A model generated the notes under the pieces. It ran no database searches, had not been told where the DNA came from, and saw nothing but the letters and a program-made list of their open reading frames with translations. The position numbers and the translations under genes were made by a program. Shown here in pieces: positions 17,654 to 29,582 of a DNA stretch of 64,000 nt. This DNA is from Chromobacterium violaceum ATCC 12472 (GTDB taxonomy: Bacteria > Pseudomonadota > Gammaproteobacteria > Burkholderiales > Chromobacteriaceae), in assembly GCF_000007705.1 (NCBI RefSeq), contig NC_005085.1, positions 2,799,752 through 2,863,751 on the forward strand, written 5' to 3'. Positions within the stretch are counted from its first letter, which is position 1; the number at the start of each line of letters is the position of its first letter.

Positions 17654-18427
17654 ATGGTCTACTGGACGCAATGGCTGCCGGTGCTCGGCCTGTGCATGCT
17701 GCGCCCGCTGGGTGTCTTTCTGCTGATGCCGCTGTTCAGCACCGCCAATCTGGGCGGCGCGCTGATCCGCAACTCGCTGGTGCTGATGATCGCTCTGCCC
17801 CTGCTGCCGGTTTACCCGCAATGGCAGCTGCCCGCTGCCGGCGCCTGGGGCTATGTCCTGCTCGCTGCCGGAGAAATATGTATCGGGCTCATGATCGGCT
17901 TCTGCGCCGCCATCCCGTTCTGGGTGCTGGACATGGCCGGTTTCCTGATAGACACCATGCGCGGCTCGTCGATGGCCAGCGTGCTGAACCCCTTGCTGGG
18001 CCAGCAGTCCTCGCTGTTCGGCCTGCTGTTCACTCAGATATTCGGCGTGCTGTTTCTGATCAGCGGCGGCTTCAATGAATTGCTCGAAGCGATTTACCAG
18101 TCCTACGTGACCCTGCCGCCCGGCGCCGCCATCCACTACTCGCCCGAAGCCCTGTCGTTCTTCTATCGTCAATGGCAGCTGATGTACGAGCTGTGCCTGC
18201 GCTTTTCCATGCCCGCCATCGTGGTCATCCTGCTGGTGGACATGGCGCTGGGCCTGGTCAACCGTTCCGCTCAGCAATTGAATGTGTTTTTTCTGTCCAT
18301 GCCGATCAAGAGCGCGTTCGCGCTGCTGATGCTGATCGTCAGCCTGAGCTTCGCCTTCAACGGCTTGCTGGATTACAGCGCGCATTTCACCAAGCTGACC
18401 GACGCCTTGCTGGAGCAGTTGAGATGA
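17654..18427 (+). CDS. sctT: T3SS export apparatus protein SctT (SsaT type)
   Basis: A 257-aa FliR-family membrane protein with about six helices and motifs such as GFCAAIPFWVLDMAGFLIDTMRG and VDMALGLVNRSAQQLNVFFL. A single SctT closes the SctR5 ring. Its stop overlaps the sctU start (ATGA). Confidence 0.93.
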   Translation: MVYWTQWLPVLGLCMLRPLGVFLLMPLFSTANLGGALIRNSLVLMIALPLLPVYPQWQLPAAGAWGYVLLAAGEICIGLMIGFCAAIPFWVLDMAGFLIDTMRGSSMASVLNPLLGQQSSLFGLLFTQIFGVLFLISGGFNELLEAIYQSYVTLPPGAAIHYSPEALSFFYRQWQLMYELCLRFSMPAIVVILLVDMALGLVNRSAQQLNVFFLSMPIKSAFALLMLIVSLSFAFNGLLDYSAHFTKLTDALLEQLR

Positions 18428-19479
18428 GCGAGAAAACCGAAAAACCCACCCCCAAGAAAATTCGGGACGCCCGCAACAAGGGACAGGTGGCCAAGAGCAC
18501 CGAGATCACCAGCGGCGTGCAATTAGCCGTATTGCTCGCGTATTTCTGCTTCGAAGGTCCCCATCTGCTGCAAGCGCTGCAGGGGATGCTCAATGTCGCG
18601 ATCAGCGTCGTCAACCAGGATCTCGTCTTCGGCATCAATCAATTAACCGGCGCCTTCCTCGAGCTCGCCATGCGCTTTCTCGGCGGCATCGCCGCGCTGG
18701 TCATTATCATGACCATCGCAGCGGTCATCGCGCAGATCGGCCCCTTGCTGGCGACGGAAGCGCTGAAGCCGTCGTTGGAGAAGTTGAATCCGGTCTCCAA
18801 CCTCAAGCAGATGTTCTCGATGCGCAGCCTGTTCGAGTTCATGAAGTCCATCTTCAAAGTGACGATATTGTCGCTGATTTTCTTCTACCTGCTGCGACAG
18901 TACAGCCCATCCATCCAATTTCTGCCCTTGAGCGATGTCGCGACCGGCATGCGCGTCAGCACCCAGCTGCTGTTCTGGATGTGGGCTTCGTTGATTGGCT
19001 TTTACATCATTTTCGGCATCGCCGATTTCGCCTTCCAGCGTTACAACACGACCAAACAACTGATGATGTCTCTTGAAGACATCAAGCAGGAATTCAAAAA
19101 CTCGGAAGGCAATCCCGAGATCAAGCAAAAGCGCAAGGAAGCGCATCGCGAGATTCAAAGCGGCAGCCTGGCCGACAATGTTTCCAAATCCACCGCGGTG
19201 GTCCGCAACCCCACCCACATCGCGGTTTGCCTGCGCTACCAGCCCGGCGAAACTCCTCTCCCTCAGGTGACCGCAGTCGGCCGCGATGCGATGGCCTTGC
19301 ATATCGTGAAGCTGGCCGAAAAAGCCGGCATCCCGGTGGTGGAAAACATTGAAGTCGCGCGCGCGCTGGCCGCGAAAACCAAGATCGGCGGGTACATATC
19401 CGCCGAGCTATTCGAACCGGTTGCGCAGATCCTGCGCTTGGCCATGAATATTAACTATGACGATGAAGACGATGATTGA
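18424..19479 (+). CDS. sctU: T3SS autoprotease/substrate switch SctU (SsaU type)
   Basis: A 351-aa FlhB-family protein: N-terminal MSEKTEKPTPKKIRDARNKG, four membrane helices (about 30-210), then a cytoplasmic domain with the self-cleavage site NPTH at residues 262-265. Cleavage between Asn and Pro lets the apparatus switch from needle to translocator export. The start overlaps sctT by 4 bases; its end overlaps the lytic transglycosylase gene by 23 bp, extending the operon. Confidence 0.95.
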   Translation: MSEKTEKPTPKKIRDARNKGQVAKSTEITSGVQLAVLLAYFCFEGPHLLQALQGMLNVAISVVNQDLVFGINQLTGAFLELAMRFLGGIAALVIIMTIAAVIAQIGPLLATEALKPSLEKLNPVSNLKQMFSMRSLFEFMKSIFKVTILSLIFFYLLRQYSPSIQFLPLSDVATGMRVSTQLLFWMWASLIGFYIIFGIADFAFQRYNTTKQLMMSLEDIKQEFKNSEGNPEIKQKRKEAHREIQSGSLADNVSKSTAVVRNPTHIAVCLRYQPGETPLPQVTAVGRDAMALHIVKLAEKAGIPVVENIEVARALAAKTKIGGYISAELFEPVAQILRLAMNINYDDEDDD

Positions 19480-20200
19480 CATCAAGCCCATTATCAGGTT
19501 TCTGCTATGTAGTGTCAGCTTGGTTTCGCATGCGTGGGCAGCCCCGCTTGCCGAGTCCTCTCCATCCCAATCCGCGCCCTTGGTCTGGACCCGGGGTCCA
19601 GAGCCATCCGCTCGCGCAGGTTCGGAGCCGGCGGCCTCCAGCCAACCCGTCTCATCCGGCCCGGAAACCAAGACAGCACCTCAAGACGGCATCGCCGCGC
19701 ATCTGCCGCTGGCCCATAAAATATCCCATGAGCTGGATCTCGATCCCAAACTGCTGCATGCGATCATCAAGGTCGAATCCGGCTATCGGCCTCGGGCCAT
19801 CTCGTCAAAGGGTGCCCAAGGCCTGATGCAGGTGATGCCGGAAACCGGGAAACGCTTTGGATTTACCGATTTGATGAATCCGGAAAACAACTTGCGCGCC
19901 GGCGCCAGCTATCTGAAATGGCTGCTGAATCACTTCGAGAACGATCTGGAGCTTGCAATCGCCGGATATAACGCAGGAGAAGGCGCAGTTAAAAAGCATG
20001 GCAGGAAAATCCCGCCTTATCCGGAAACGCAAAACTATGTAAAAAAGGTAATGGCATCGTATTCGGAGCCAGAATCCCATCCCTTGCCTCCAAGCCCCTC
20101 CCCCGCACCCCGCAAAACCCAGACACCGCCCCCTGCGGGAAAATCCATCCCGGCCAAGCTATTCGGCTTGCTGCTGTCATCTCCGCTCGCCCCTTCCTAG
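19457..20200 (+). CDS. Periplasmic lytic transglycosylase of the SPI-2-type T3SS
   Basis: A 247-aa exported protein: signal peptide (about 1-28, ending SHAWA), a Pro/Ser/Ala-rich linker, and an SLT domain (about 85-200) with catalytic Glu107 in KVESGYRPRA, GAQGLMQVMPET and AIAGYNAGEGAV. A Pro-rich tail follows. It would open peptidoglycan for injectisome assembly. Three in-frame ATGs (19457, 19463, 19472) lie within the sctU end, so the exact start is open. Salmonella SPI-2 has no such gene in this slot. It is the last T3SS gene before the truncated umuC. Confidence 0.85.
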   Translation: MTMKTMIDIKPIIRFLLCSVSLVSHAWAAPLAESSPSQSAPLVWTRGPEPSARAGSEPAASSQPVSSGPETKTAPQDGIAAHLPLAHKISHELDLDPKLLHAIIKVESGYRPRAISSKGAQGLMQVMPETGKRFGFTDLMNPENNLRAGASYLKWLLNHFENDLELAIAGYNAGEGAVKKHGRKIPPYPETQNYVKKVMASYSEPESHPLPPSPSPAPRKTQTPPPAGKSIPAKLFGLLLSSPLAPS

Positions 20201-20210
20201 AAGCTAGATC

Positions 20211-21116
20211 GTGTGGACTTTACCCGGGGCAGTCCAGATAGGCATCCCGGTCAGTGTCGGCATCGGCCCCAGCAAAACGCTGGCCAAGCTGGCCAACCAC
20301 GTCGCCAAGCGGGTGGCGGGCTGGGACGACGGCGTGTTCGACTGGAGCTGGCTGTCCCCGGCCGAAACCGACGCGCTGATGGCTCGGCTGCCGGCCGGCA
20401 AGGTATGGGGCGTCGGCCCCCGGCTGGCGGCCGGGCTGGCGGAGAAGCGCATCGACACGGCATTGAAATTGAAGCGGGCCGATCCGCGCTGGCTGCAGCG
20501 CAACTTCAGCGTGACGCTGGAACGCACGGCCGCGGAGCTGAACGGCGTCAGCTGCCTGAGCCTGGAGGAAGCGGCGCAGCCCCGCCAGCAGATCATCTCC
20601 AGCCGGTCCTTCGGCGAAAAGACCTCGGATCTCGCCGTGCTGTCGGCCGCAGTCAGCCACCACATCGCCCGCGCCGCGGAAAAGCTGCGCGAACAAGGCA
20701 GCGCCGCGCGGCTGGTCGGGGTCAGCGCGCGCACCAGCCCTTTCGGCGACGATCCCTACCACGGCTATACCGTGGTGCCGCTGGCCCAGCCCAGCGACGA
20801 CACCCTGGAGCTGGCCGCCGCCGCGCTGGCCGGGCTGCGCGCCGTCTATCGCCGCGGCCTGCGCTACCAGAAAGCCGGCGTGGTGCTGATGGAGCTGTCG
20901 CCGCGCGAGCGGCGGCAGGCCGATCTGTTCGCCGCCGCGCCCGATCCGCGGCGGCAACGGCTGATGCGGACGCTGGACGCGATCAACCGGGCCTATGGCC
21001 ACAGCTGCGTCAAGCTGGCGTCGGAAGCGCTGACGCCTAATTGGGAAATGCGCCAGGACCAACGCTCGCCCTGCTATACCACCCGCTTCGATCAACTGCC
21101 GACAGCGCGCGCCTAA
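20211..21116 (+). pseudogene. umuC: umuC (DNA polymerase V subunit) lacking its N-terminal third
   Basis: The 301-codon frame matches UmuC from GIPVSVGIGPSKTLAKLANH (about residue 130 of E. coli UmuC) to the end (SPCYTTRFDQL). It includes VWGVGPRLA, RSFGEKTSDL and YQKAGVVLMEL. About the first 130 residues are missing, including the metal-binding catalytic Asp and Asp-Glu of the palm, so it cannot be a polymerase. An in-frame TAG just before the GTG at 20211 closes the frame, and the lytic transglycosylase gene ends only 10 bp upstream. The simplest reading is that the edge of the T3SS island cut the gene. Confidence 0.85.
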
Positions 21117-21228
21117 GAGTGGCTAACAAAATTCCTGATGCGGCGTTGCGCCGACTTGTCGTACTCAAGTACGGCCTGCGTCGGCGCGCCTTGCCTCAGC
21201 CTCGAAACTGATTTTTGTCAGCCGCTCT
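21116..21228. repeat. 113-bp imperfect palindromic repeat
   Basis: The ends AGAGTGGCTAACAAAATT and ATTTTTGTCAGCCGCTCT pair at 15 of 18 positions. Inside are a second arm pair GCCGAC (21150) and GTCGGC (21180) and a central CGTACT-CA-AGTACG (21160-21173). It begins at the stop codon of the umuC remnant. The TACTCAAGTACG core resembles dispersed palindromic elements I associate with beta- and gammaproteobacteria, perhaps a MITE or REP-like element; it may also terminate transcription. No second copy was noticed in the window. Confidence 0.6.
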
Positions 21229-21241
21229 AAGCCCGGACTGC

Positions 21242-21592
21242 CTACCAGTTGCCGCCGGACGCGCCCGACAACACCACGTGATCCGGATCGCCGCCGCGCG
21301 GCTTCGGCAAGCCATCGGCGGGACTCGGCGCCCGCATCGGCTTGAACGCGTCCGCCGGTGTCCAGCCAGGCGCGGGCCGCAGAGTGATTTCCAGCTCCCC
21401 GTCCTCGGTTCTGACGCAATGGACCGAGCAGGCGGCCGCGTGCGTGACAACGGCTTCGGCGTCGCCCGGTTGCAAGACGATGTCGATCAGGCTGCGATGG
21501 CCTGCGCCGACCATCAGCTCAAGCGGCCGCTCCGCGACGGAGAGAAGCTCGAGCAAGGTTTCGTCGATCTGGAAACGAAAAGAACGCTGCAT
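21242..21592 (-). CDS. Small protein of unknown function
   Basis: A 116-aa product beginning MQRSFRFQIDETLLELLSV, with a hydrophilic, Pro/Gly-rich C-terminal third. No signal peptide, membrane helix or family was recognised. AGAGGA lies 11 bases ahead of the ATG at 21592. It may be part of the older chromosome between the two T3SS clusters. Confidence 0.5.
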   Translation of the reverse strand: MQRSFRFQIDETLLELLSVAERPLELMVGAGHRSLIDIVLQPGDAEAVVTHAAACSVHCVRTEDGELEITLRPAPGWTPADAFKPMRAPSPADGLPKPRGGDPDHVVLSGASGGNW

Positions 21593-21711
21593 GAAAGGCG
21601 ATTTCCTCTGCCTGTTGAGATGATGGCCGCCATTCTCTCCTTGTCCGGCAAAAACCACTTTCAAAAAACAGTCACTGCGCCGCGGCGGGAAACCCGCCTC
21701 CCGAACAAATG

Positions 21712-21749
21712 AAAAAGCCGCTCCCGGGGACTCGCGCCCCGGGAGCGGC
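21712..21749 (-). terminator. Rho-independent terminator of the cupin gene
   Basis: A perfect 13-bp stem (GCCGCTCCCGGGG with CCCCGGGAGCGGC) and a 7-base loop, followed on the minus strand by TTTTT. It lies 15 bp after the cupin stop. Confidence 0.9.
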
Positions 21750-21764
21750 TCTCCGCCGCAGGCC

Positions 21765-22196
21765 TTACTCGGCCTTGGCGCTGAGCGGCACGCCGGCGGC
21801 TCCCGCGTAGAACACCAATAGTTCCACCGGCTGGTCCCCGGTGACGCCGCGATGCTGCGTGCCCACCATTTCCGCCAGCGTGTCGCCGGCGCGCAAGCGC
21901 TTCTGGCGCTTTCCGTCCCGGGTCTCCACGGTCACCTCGCCGCTGACCACGTACGCGGCGTTGGGAGAGGCGTGGGTATGCCAGGGCAGGCTGGAGTGAG
22001 GCGGAATCGTGATGCGCACCATCGTCAGCTCCGGCTGCCCCTGCGGATAGGATGTGTAAAGCGCGCCATCCCAGGAGCGCTCGGTCTTGAGCAGCGTTTC
22101 GACGTGCGCCCCGCCCCCCTCCGCCGCATGGACGAACGGCGCGGCCGCCAGCGCGCTCAAGAGAAACAGCCCCGCTCTTGCCTGACGAATCTTCAT
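21765..22196 (-). CDS. Exported cupin-domain protein
   Basis: A 143-aa protein with a signal peptide (MKIRQARAGLFLLSALAAAPFVHA) and one small cupin domain: HTHASPNAAYVVSGEVTV gives the two metal-ligand His of motif 1, and a later HRGVTGDQPVELLVFYAG gives the motif 2 His. Such periplasmic cupins often bind a metal; the substrate is unknown. It is a single-gene unit with its own terminator and no visible link to secretion. Confidence 0.75.
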   Translation of the reverse strand: MKIRQARAGLFLLSALAAAPFVHAAEGGGAHVETLLKTERSWDGALYTSYPQGQPELTMVRITIPPHSSLPWHTHASPNAAYVVSGEVTVETRDGKRQKRLRAGDTLAEMVGTQHRGVTGDQPVELLVFYAGAAGVPLSAKAE

Positions 22197-22280
22197 GTTT
22201 TCTCCTTCTGTGACTTGTTGGGTAAAGGCATGCCGCCACCCGCGGGCGGAGCCGGTTCGACGCCGCCGCGCCGGAGCGGT

Positions 22281-22574
22281 TCAACACATTCCGGCTTCCA
22301 GGCGGCGTCGAACCGCCGCGCAGACATCGGCCACCGTGCGTATGCCCGCGATGTCGTCGACGCCCAGCTCGATGCCGAACGCGTCATTCAAGGCCATCAG
22401 CATGTCCAGCAGCTCCAGCGAGTCGGCGTACAAATCGTCCACCAGCCTGGCCTGAGGCTGCAAGCGCCCGGCATCGGCGGAAAGGCTGTACGCCATCACC
22501 TCCCTGACCATGGATTCGATATCACGATGCACCGCGACGGCCTCCGGCGCGACTGGAATCGACATGCAGGCCAT
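22281..22574 (-). CDS. iacP: Acyl carrier protein IacP of the SPI-1-type T3SS
   Basis: A 97-aa acyl-carrier-type protein with the phosphopantetheine site DSLELLDML (Ser52 counted from the ATG at 22574; ATG 22565 is an alternative). It follows sipA on the same strand and overlaps its 3' end, as iacP does in Salmonella, where it assists secretion of translocators and effectors. It is the last gene of the SPI-1-type operon here; sicP and sptP do not follow. Confidence 0.82.
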   Translation of the reverse strand: MACMSIPVAPEAVAVHRDIESMVREVMAYSLSADAGRLQPQARLVDDLYADSLELLDMLMALNDAFGIELGVDDIAGIRTVADVCAAVRRRLEAGMC

Positions 22575-24579
22575 CCGTGGTCAGAACCACGCCGCATGGT
22601 TTGCTCGGCAGCGGCGCGCGGCGCGCCTCCTCGTCCGCCTGGATGCCCAGCGCGTCCAGCAGCCCGGCCACCAGCGGATTGGCCGGCTTGGCGCTGGGCA
22701 ACAGGTTGGCCTCGCGTATCAGGGTGCGCGCGAAACTGCGCAGGGCCTGGCGATGCCGCTCCAGTCCGGGATGCCCGGCCAGCGCTTGCCGCAGCCGCGC
22801 CGCGTCGTCGGCCAAGCGGTCTTCGCCGCCGGAAGCGAAACGGTCCAGCACCTTATCCTGGTCGAAACGGTCGCTGGGCAGGATACGGTTGCGCAACGCC
22901 TCGAATTCCCGCCGCTGCGCCATCGGCTGAGCGGCGGCCGGCTCCAGCGCGCCGCGCACCGCCCGCAACAGCTCGTTCTCGGCCCTGCGCGGAGACGCGA
23001 GGCCGCGCAGATAGGCCTGGGTCGGCAGCATGTACAGATTGCCATCGCGGAACCTGATGCCGTCGAAGCCGCCTGCGCCCGGCTGGCCGGCGTCGGCCGG
23101 GATCGCCTCGCCGGCAGCAGGCTGCTGCGCGTCCTCGCCGCTCGCGGCGGCATCCAGCCGCGCCGGCGTCGCGATTTTCGTGATTTTCGCGCCGTCCGCC
23201 GCCGTCAGCACGGCGGACAGGCTGTCTGCCACGGCGCGGGCCGCGCCATGCAGGCTTGCGCCCGGATCGTCCCGCGGCGGCAGCGCGCTCAGGCCGTCGC
23301 TCCCGAGGCCCGCCAGCCTGACAGCCGATGATTCGGCTGCCCCGCCCGGCGACAATGGCCGGGTGCCGGCGGTTCCGATGGCCGCGTCCACCAGCCCGGA
23401 CAGGCTCTGTCCCACCTGGTCGACGGCATTCAGCAGCGGATGGCGCCCAGCGGCAGGCGAGGCCGGCCCGGACAACACCGCCTGCTGCGGCTTGGGCAGA
23501 TCCTGGCTGGCCGCGGTCCGCAGCGACGCCGCCAGCCCCGACGCGGGGAAACCGGACGAACGGAGATGGCGGTCGCCCTGCCGCGCGCCGCCCAGGTAGG
23601 TGTCGCCGCGCCGGTTCCAGCGCCGGTTGTCCTGGCTGTTGTCGTTCCAGTGGATGCTGTTGTCGATGTGGTAATGGATTTCCTGCGGCCGCTGCGCCTC
23701 TCCCGGCCCCGCCGGGCCGGGGTCCGGGCTGGGCGTCGGCCTGGCCGGACCGTCGCGCGCAGGCTCCTCCGGCGCCCGTTGGCCCGGACCGGGCGGCAAG
23801 GCCTCCAGCAGGCTGCGCAGCAATTGCGGCAGCACCGCCACGGTATCGAGGTCGCGCGCCAGCGTGCCCACGCTGAAACCGCGCTGCTCGATCAGGTCGC
23901 CGCGGCGCTGGCGCAGATCTTCGAAGGCCTGCATCGCCGCGCTGTCCACCAGCCCGGTGATCTGCCGGCTGGTGGCCTCGTCCAGCTGTCGCCCCAGATG
24001 GGTTTCTACGCAGGACAGGATGAAGGTGGTCACCTCCGCGCGCATGAAATCGTTGCCCAGCTTTTGCGCATCGCCCTGGCAGTGCCGGCTGGCGATCTCC
24101 GCCAGCTTGCGCTCCAGGCCGCTGCGCAGCTGATAGTGCTTGTCGGTTCTCTGGGTCCAGGGGCCGAAAGCGGACTTCTCCCCCAAGCCATCCTTCAGGA
24201 TTCGGGCGGCGTACTGCTGCGCCAGGTCGTCCAGCGTCTTGCCTGCGGCGGGGTCGAGATCCGGCTGCCGCTTGAGCTGGCTGTAGACCTTGGCGAATTC
24301 GGCGATCTCCAGCTTGGCGTAGCGATTGGGCGAGGCCTGGTACAGCTCGCCCAGCTTATCGGCATGCGGCGAGGCGGCGAACAGCGTCGCCACGCTGCGG
24401 CGGGCGTAGTCGGCCTGGTAGCTGGCCAGATCGGCCAGCGAATGGCGGCGCGCGGGTTCGACGCTGTCGGCGCGCACATCGCGCAATTGCCGTCCCAGCG
24501 GACTGGCGGGGCCGGCCGTTCCGTCCGGCGGCGCGGACAAGGGGCGCATCGCGGCGTGGGAAGCTCCTGTGATGGGCAT
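22522..24579 (-). CDS. sipA: SipA-like actin-binding T3SS effector (CipA)
   Basis: The 685-aa product equals Salmonella SipA in length and position (after sipD, before iacP). The N-terminal part (about 20-265) resembles the SipA chaperone-binding/F1 region; the C-terminal part (about 520-660, [20 protein letters not shown]) resembles the actin-binding domain. SipA bundles actin to promote bacterial entry. The middle is Pro/Gly/Ala-rich, with an unusual His/Asn/Trp-rich patch near residues 300-330. InvB, encoded in this cluster, is the expected chaperone. Confidence 0.78.
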   Translation of the reverse strand: MPITGASHAAMRPLSAPPDGTAGPASPLGRQLRDVRADSVEPARRHSLADLASYQADYARRSVATLFAASPHADKLGELYQASPNRYAKLEIAEFAKVYSQLKRQPDLDPAAGKTLDDLAQQYAARILKDGLGEKSAFGPWTQRTDKHYQLRSGLERKLAEIASRHCQGDAQKLGNDFMRAEVTTFILSCVETHLGRQLDEATSRQITGLVDSAAMQAFEDLRQRRGDLIEQRGFSVGTLARDLDTVAVLPQLLRSLLEALPPGPGQRAPEEPARDGPARPTPSPDPGPAGPGEAQRPQEIHYHIDNSIHWNDNSQDNRRWNRRGDTYLGGARQGDRHLRSSGFPASGLAASLRTAASQDLPKPQQAVLSGPASPAAGRHPLLNAVDQVGQSLSGLVDAAIGTAGTRPLSPGGAAESSAVRLAGLGSDGLSALPPRDDPGASLHGAARAVADSLSAVLTAADGAKITKIATPARLDAAASGEDAQQPAAGEAIPADAGQPGAGGFDGIRFRDGNLYMLPTQAYLRGLASPRRAENELLRAVRGALEPAAAQPMAQRREFEALRNRILPSDRFDQDKVLDRFASGGEDRLADDAARLRQALAGHPGLERHRQALRSFARTLIREANLLPSAKPANPLVAGLLDALGIQADEEARRAPLPSKPCGVVLTTDGLHVDSSRAGGRRGAS

Positions 24580-24598
24580 GTGTGGCGCTCCTGTGCGT

Positions 24599-25798
24599 TC
24601 AGATTTGCAGGAAGGACTTGGCGGTTTCCAGGCAGCTGCTGATGGTGCTGCTGAGCACCTTGACCAGGTTGTCGAACAGCGAGTTGGCGTTGCTGTACTT
24701 CTGGGTCAGCGTCTGCAGGGTGTTTTTCAGGTTTTCCTCCTGCGCCTTGAAACCGGACTGCCAAGCCTGGAACTTAGCGTTGTCCAGTTCCAGCTCGGTG
24801 CCGCTGCCCAGCGCGCCCACATCCCGGATCATGGTGTCGATCGGCGTCATGTCGACCACCACGACCCAGTTGCCGTCGGCCGCTTTTTGAACACAAGAAA
24901 ATCCTGGGGGAGGAGCATCGGGCAATCCCATTTCCTTGGCCCACTTTCTGGCGTCGCTCTCGCTGCCGCCCTGAATGCCGCCATCCTTGCTCTGCGCCGG
25001 AAACAGCACGGCCTTCTTGTTGTCCAAGTTGTCGCCCAGCGAAAAATCCTTTTTCAGCTTTTCCAGCGCGGCCTTCAACGCGTCCACGTTCAACTTGACC
25101 TTGTTGCCGTCGCCGCCGGGTTTGATCCAGTTGGCCATCTGCGACAGGATGTCGCTGAACGCCTTGTAGAAATCGGTGTACTGGCCGACCACGTTCTCGT
25201 AGACGCCCAGGTAGTTGTCCTTGATCTTGCCGATTTGGTCGCTGATCATGTCCCACAGGTCGCTGTCCGCCATGCCCTGGCCGGCGGCGGCATTCGCCGA
25301 GTACAGCATGGGCGCGCCGGCGGAGCGGGCCTGGGGCGGCGCGTCGGCGAACACGTCGTCCAGCCCGGACTGCAGCGCCTGCTTTTGCTCTGCGCTCATC
25401 GCGTGGCCGCTTTGCGCCACGCCTTTCAGATTGCCTTCGAACAGCCTGGCGCTCACGGTCTGCGCGTTCCGGGCCTCGTCCAGTTCCGCGCCCGGCGCCT
25501 CGCGCCTGGCCTGCGGCGGTTCGCCGCCGGAGAACGCCGCCGCCGAGCGTTGTGCCGCCAGCCTGGTTTCGTAAGCGGTCTGGCGTTCGACGCTGGCGCG
25601 GACCTCGCGCGCGGCCTGGCCCAACTCGTCGGCCTTGGCCCGGGCGGCGGCCAGCGCCGGCGCGGCCGATCCCTGCGGCGCGGCGCGCGTCTGTCCGGCG
25701 GATGCGTCCGGCGCGTCGGATTGCGGCGCGGCGGCCTGGGTTTCGAGAGCTTGCGGCCGCGTCAGCGGCAGAGAAGCGGAAGTTTGAATGCCGTACAT
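24599..25798 (-). CDS. sipD: Needle tip protein SipD (CipD)
   Basis: A 399-aa hydrophilic tip protein. The C-terminal half (about 170-399) has the SipD/IpaD coiled-coil pattern, with [25 protein letters not shown] and a final helix [21 protein letters not shown]. It caps the needle and regulates translocator release. The ATG at 25798 ([11 protein letters not shown]) has GGGGGA ahead of it. It lies between sipC (141-bp gap) and sipA (19-bp gap). Confidence 0.88.
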   Translation of the reverse strand: MYGIQTSASLPLTRPQALETQAAAPQSDAPDASAGQTRAAPQGSAAPALAAARAKADELGQAAREVRASVERQTAYETRLAAQRSAAAFSGGEPPQARREAPGAELDEARNAQTVSARLFEGNLKGVAQSGHAMSAEQKQALQSGLDDVFADAPPQARSAGAPMLYSANAAAGQGMADSDLWDMISDQIGKIKDNYLGVYENVVGQYTDFYKAFSDILSQMANWIKPGGDGNKVKLNVDALKAALEKLKKDFSLGDNLDNKKAVLFPAQSKDGGIQGGSESDARKWAKEMGLPDAPPPGFSCVQKAADGNWVVVVDMTPIDTMIRDVGALGSGTELELDNAKFQAWQSGFKAQEENLKNTLQTLTQKYSNANSLFDNLVKVLSSTISSCLETAKSFLQI

Positions 25799-25939
25799 GG
25801 AAATCCCCCTGCGGGGCCAGCGCCGGCGCCTGGGCACGCACGGCGACGCTGGCGGGATGAATGGTGCGGAAAGCCGCCCCGGCCGCGAAAGCCGGGGCGA
25901 CAGGCGGAGAGCGGATGCTCCCGCCTTCCTGCTGGCGGA

Positions 25940-27196
25940 TCAGACGCGGATGTTGCCGGCGATCGCGGCCATGGCCGAGCTCTTGGACTGGCTGATGCCT
26001 TCCAGCGTGCGCAGCAGCTCCTGGATGATGCTGTCGGCCTTGCGGCTGCTTTCGCGGGTCTCCTCGGAAGCCGTGCTGGCCACGCGGCTGGAAGCCTGGC
26101 TGATCTGCTGCTCGGACTGTTCCAGCGTGGCGGCGTAGCGGCCGGAGCCGCCGGCGATGTTGCCGGCCGCGGCCGAGCTGTCCATGATCGCCTTGCCGGT
26201 GGTCTGCTTGGCCTGCGCCTTGAGCTTGGTATCGTCCATCGCCAGCTGCTCGGCCTGGCTCTTGGCCGTCAGGTCCTCGGTGCTGCTGCCCAGCGCGGCC
26301 TCATGCTGCCTGGCCAGCTTCGAATTGCTGGACTGCAGGCTGATCTTGTCGCCGGCCATGCCGTCGGCCACGCTGGCGGCCGCATTCGGCTGCGCGCTCA
26401 GCTCGGCCACTTCGGGCCTTGCCGCGCCGTTCTGCGGCTTCAGGCCCACCTGCTTCAGGCCATCGGCATCAGCAGCCAGTTTGACCGTGTTCTGGCGGCT
26501 CAGCGTGGCCTGAACGTTGCGGCCCTCGTCGCCCAGCTTGCCGAGCTTGGGGGCGTTGTTCTTCAGCGCGCCGCGCTCGGCGTTGAGGCCGTTCAGGCTC
26601 TTCTTGGCCCCGACGCCGGTGATGGCCACCTGGCCCACGCTCTGCACGATGCTGCTGGACAGGTTGGCGATGCCCTCGCGCACCATCGATGCCGCGGTGG
26701 CCTTGGTGGCGTCGAAGCTGACCAGCGACAGCTTGGTGCTCAGCGCGTTGTCCGCGGTGCGCAGCGCCGACATCAGCACGATGGCCTGGGACAGCAGCGC
26801 CGCCATCCGGGTGGACAGGCCGCTGATGTCGAAGCCGGGGTCCTGCTCGGCGCCGCGCTGTTCCAGCTCCTTGTCGATGATCTGTTCCAGCTTGTTGGCG
26901 GTGTGCTCGACGCCGGCGGTGAAGCCCGCGTCCTCGCGCTTGGCGGCCAGCCAGCTATGCAGCACGCCGGCGTCTTCCGGCTTCAGCAGGCTCTTGGGCT
27001 GGGCCAGGTCCGGCTTGCCCGCCAGCGCGCCGGCCAACTCGCGGCCGACTCCGCCGCTCTGGCTCAGGATGGACTGCAGGGTGCCGACCGATATCAGTCC
27101 GTCCTGCGCGCGGAGCTTGCCCGCGCCGTCGGCGAGATCGGCGCCGCCCAGCGCCGGGCGGGACGGGAACAACGGGGAAGAGGTAATGGCAGTCAT
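25940..27196 (-). CDS. sipC: Translocon protein SipC (CipC)
   Basis: A 418-aa Ser/Ala/Gln-rich protein with a moderately hydrophobic segment (about 125-165, LSTRMAALLSQAIVLMSAL) and a helical Ser/Thr-rich C-terminus, as in SipC/IpaC. With SipB it forms the host-membrane pore. It sits 19 bp downstream of sipB. Confidence 0.87.
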   Translation of the reverse strand: MTAITSSPLFPSRPALGGADLADGAGKLRAQDGLISVGTLQSILSQSGGVGRELAGALAGKPDLAQPKSLLKPEDAGVLHSWLAAKREDAGFTAGVEHTANKLEQIIDKELEQRGAEQDPGFDISGLSTRMAALLSQAIVLMSALRTADNALSTKLSLVSFDATKATAASMVREGIANLSSSIVQSVGQVAITGVGAKKSLNGLNAERGALKNNAPKLGKLGDEGRNVQATLSRQNTVKLAADADGLKQVGLKPQNGAARPEVAELSAQPNAAASVADGMAGDKISLQSSNSKLARQHEAALGSSTEDLTAKSQAEQLAMDDTKLKAQAKQTTGKAIMDSSAAAGNIAGGSGRYAATLEQSEQQISQASSRVASTASEETRESSRKADSIIQELLRTLEGISQSKSSAMAAIAGNIRV

Positions 27197-27215
27197 GATG
27201 GATTCCTCATATTCT

Positions 27216-29488
<2,273 letters not shown>

Positions 29489-29582
29489 TCACCAACCCGG
29501 CAGAGCTGGCTGGCGTCCCGGCCTTTCAGCCTGGACAGCGTCATTTAACCGCGCCCGCCGGGGTCAAACATTCAGGAATCGC

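Noticed and set aside
20211-21116. Functional short DNA polymerase Y
   Set aside because: The catalytic palm residues lie in the missing N-terminal third, and the first codon follows directly on an in-frame stop.
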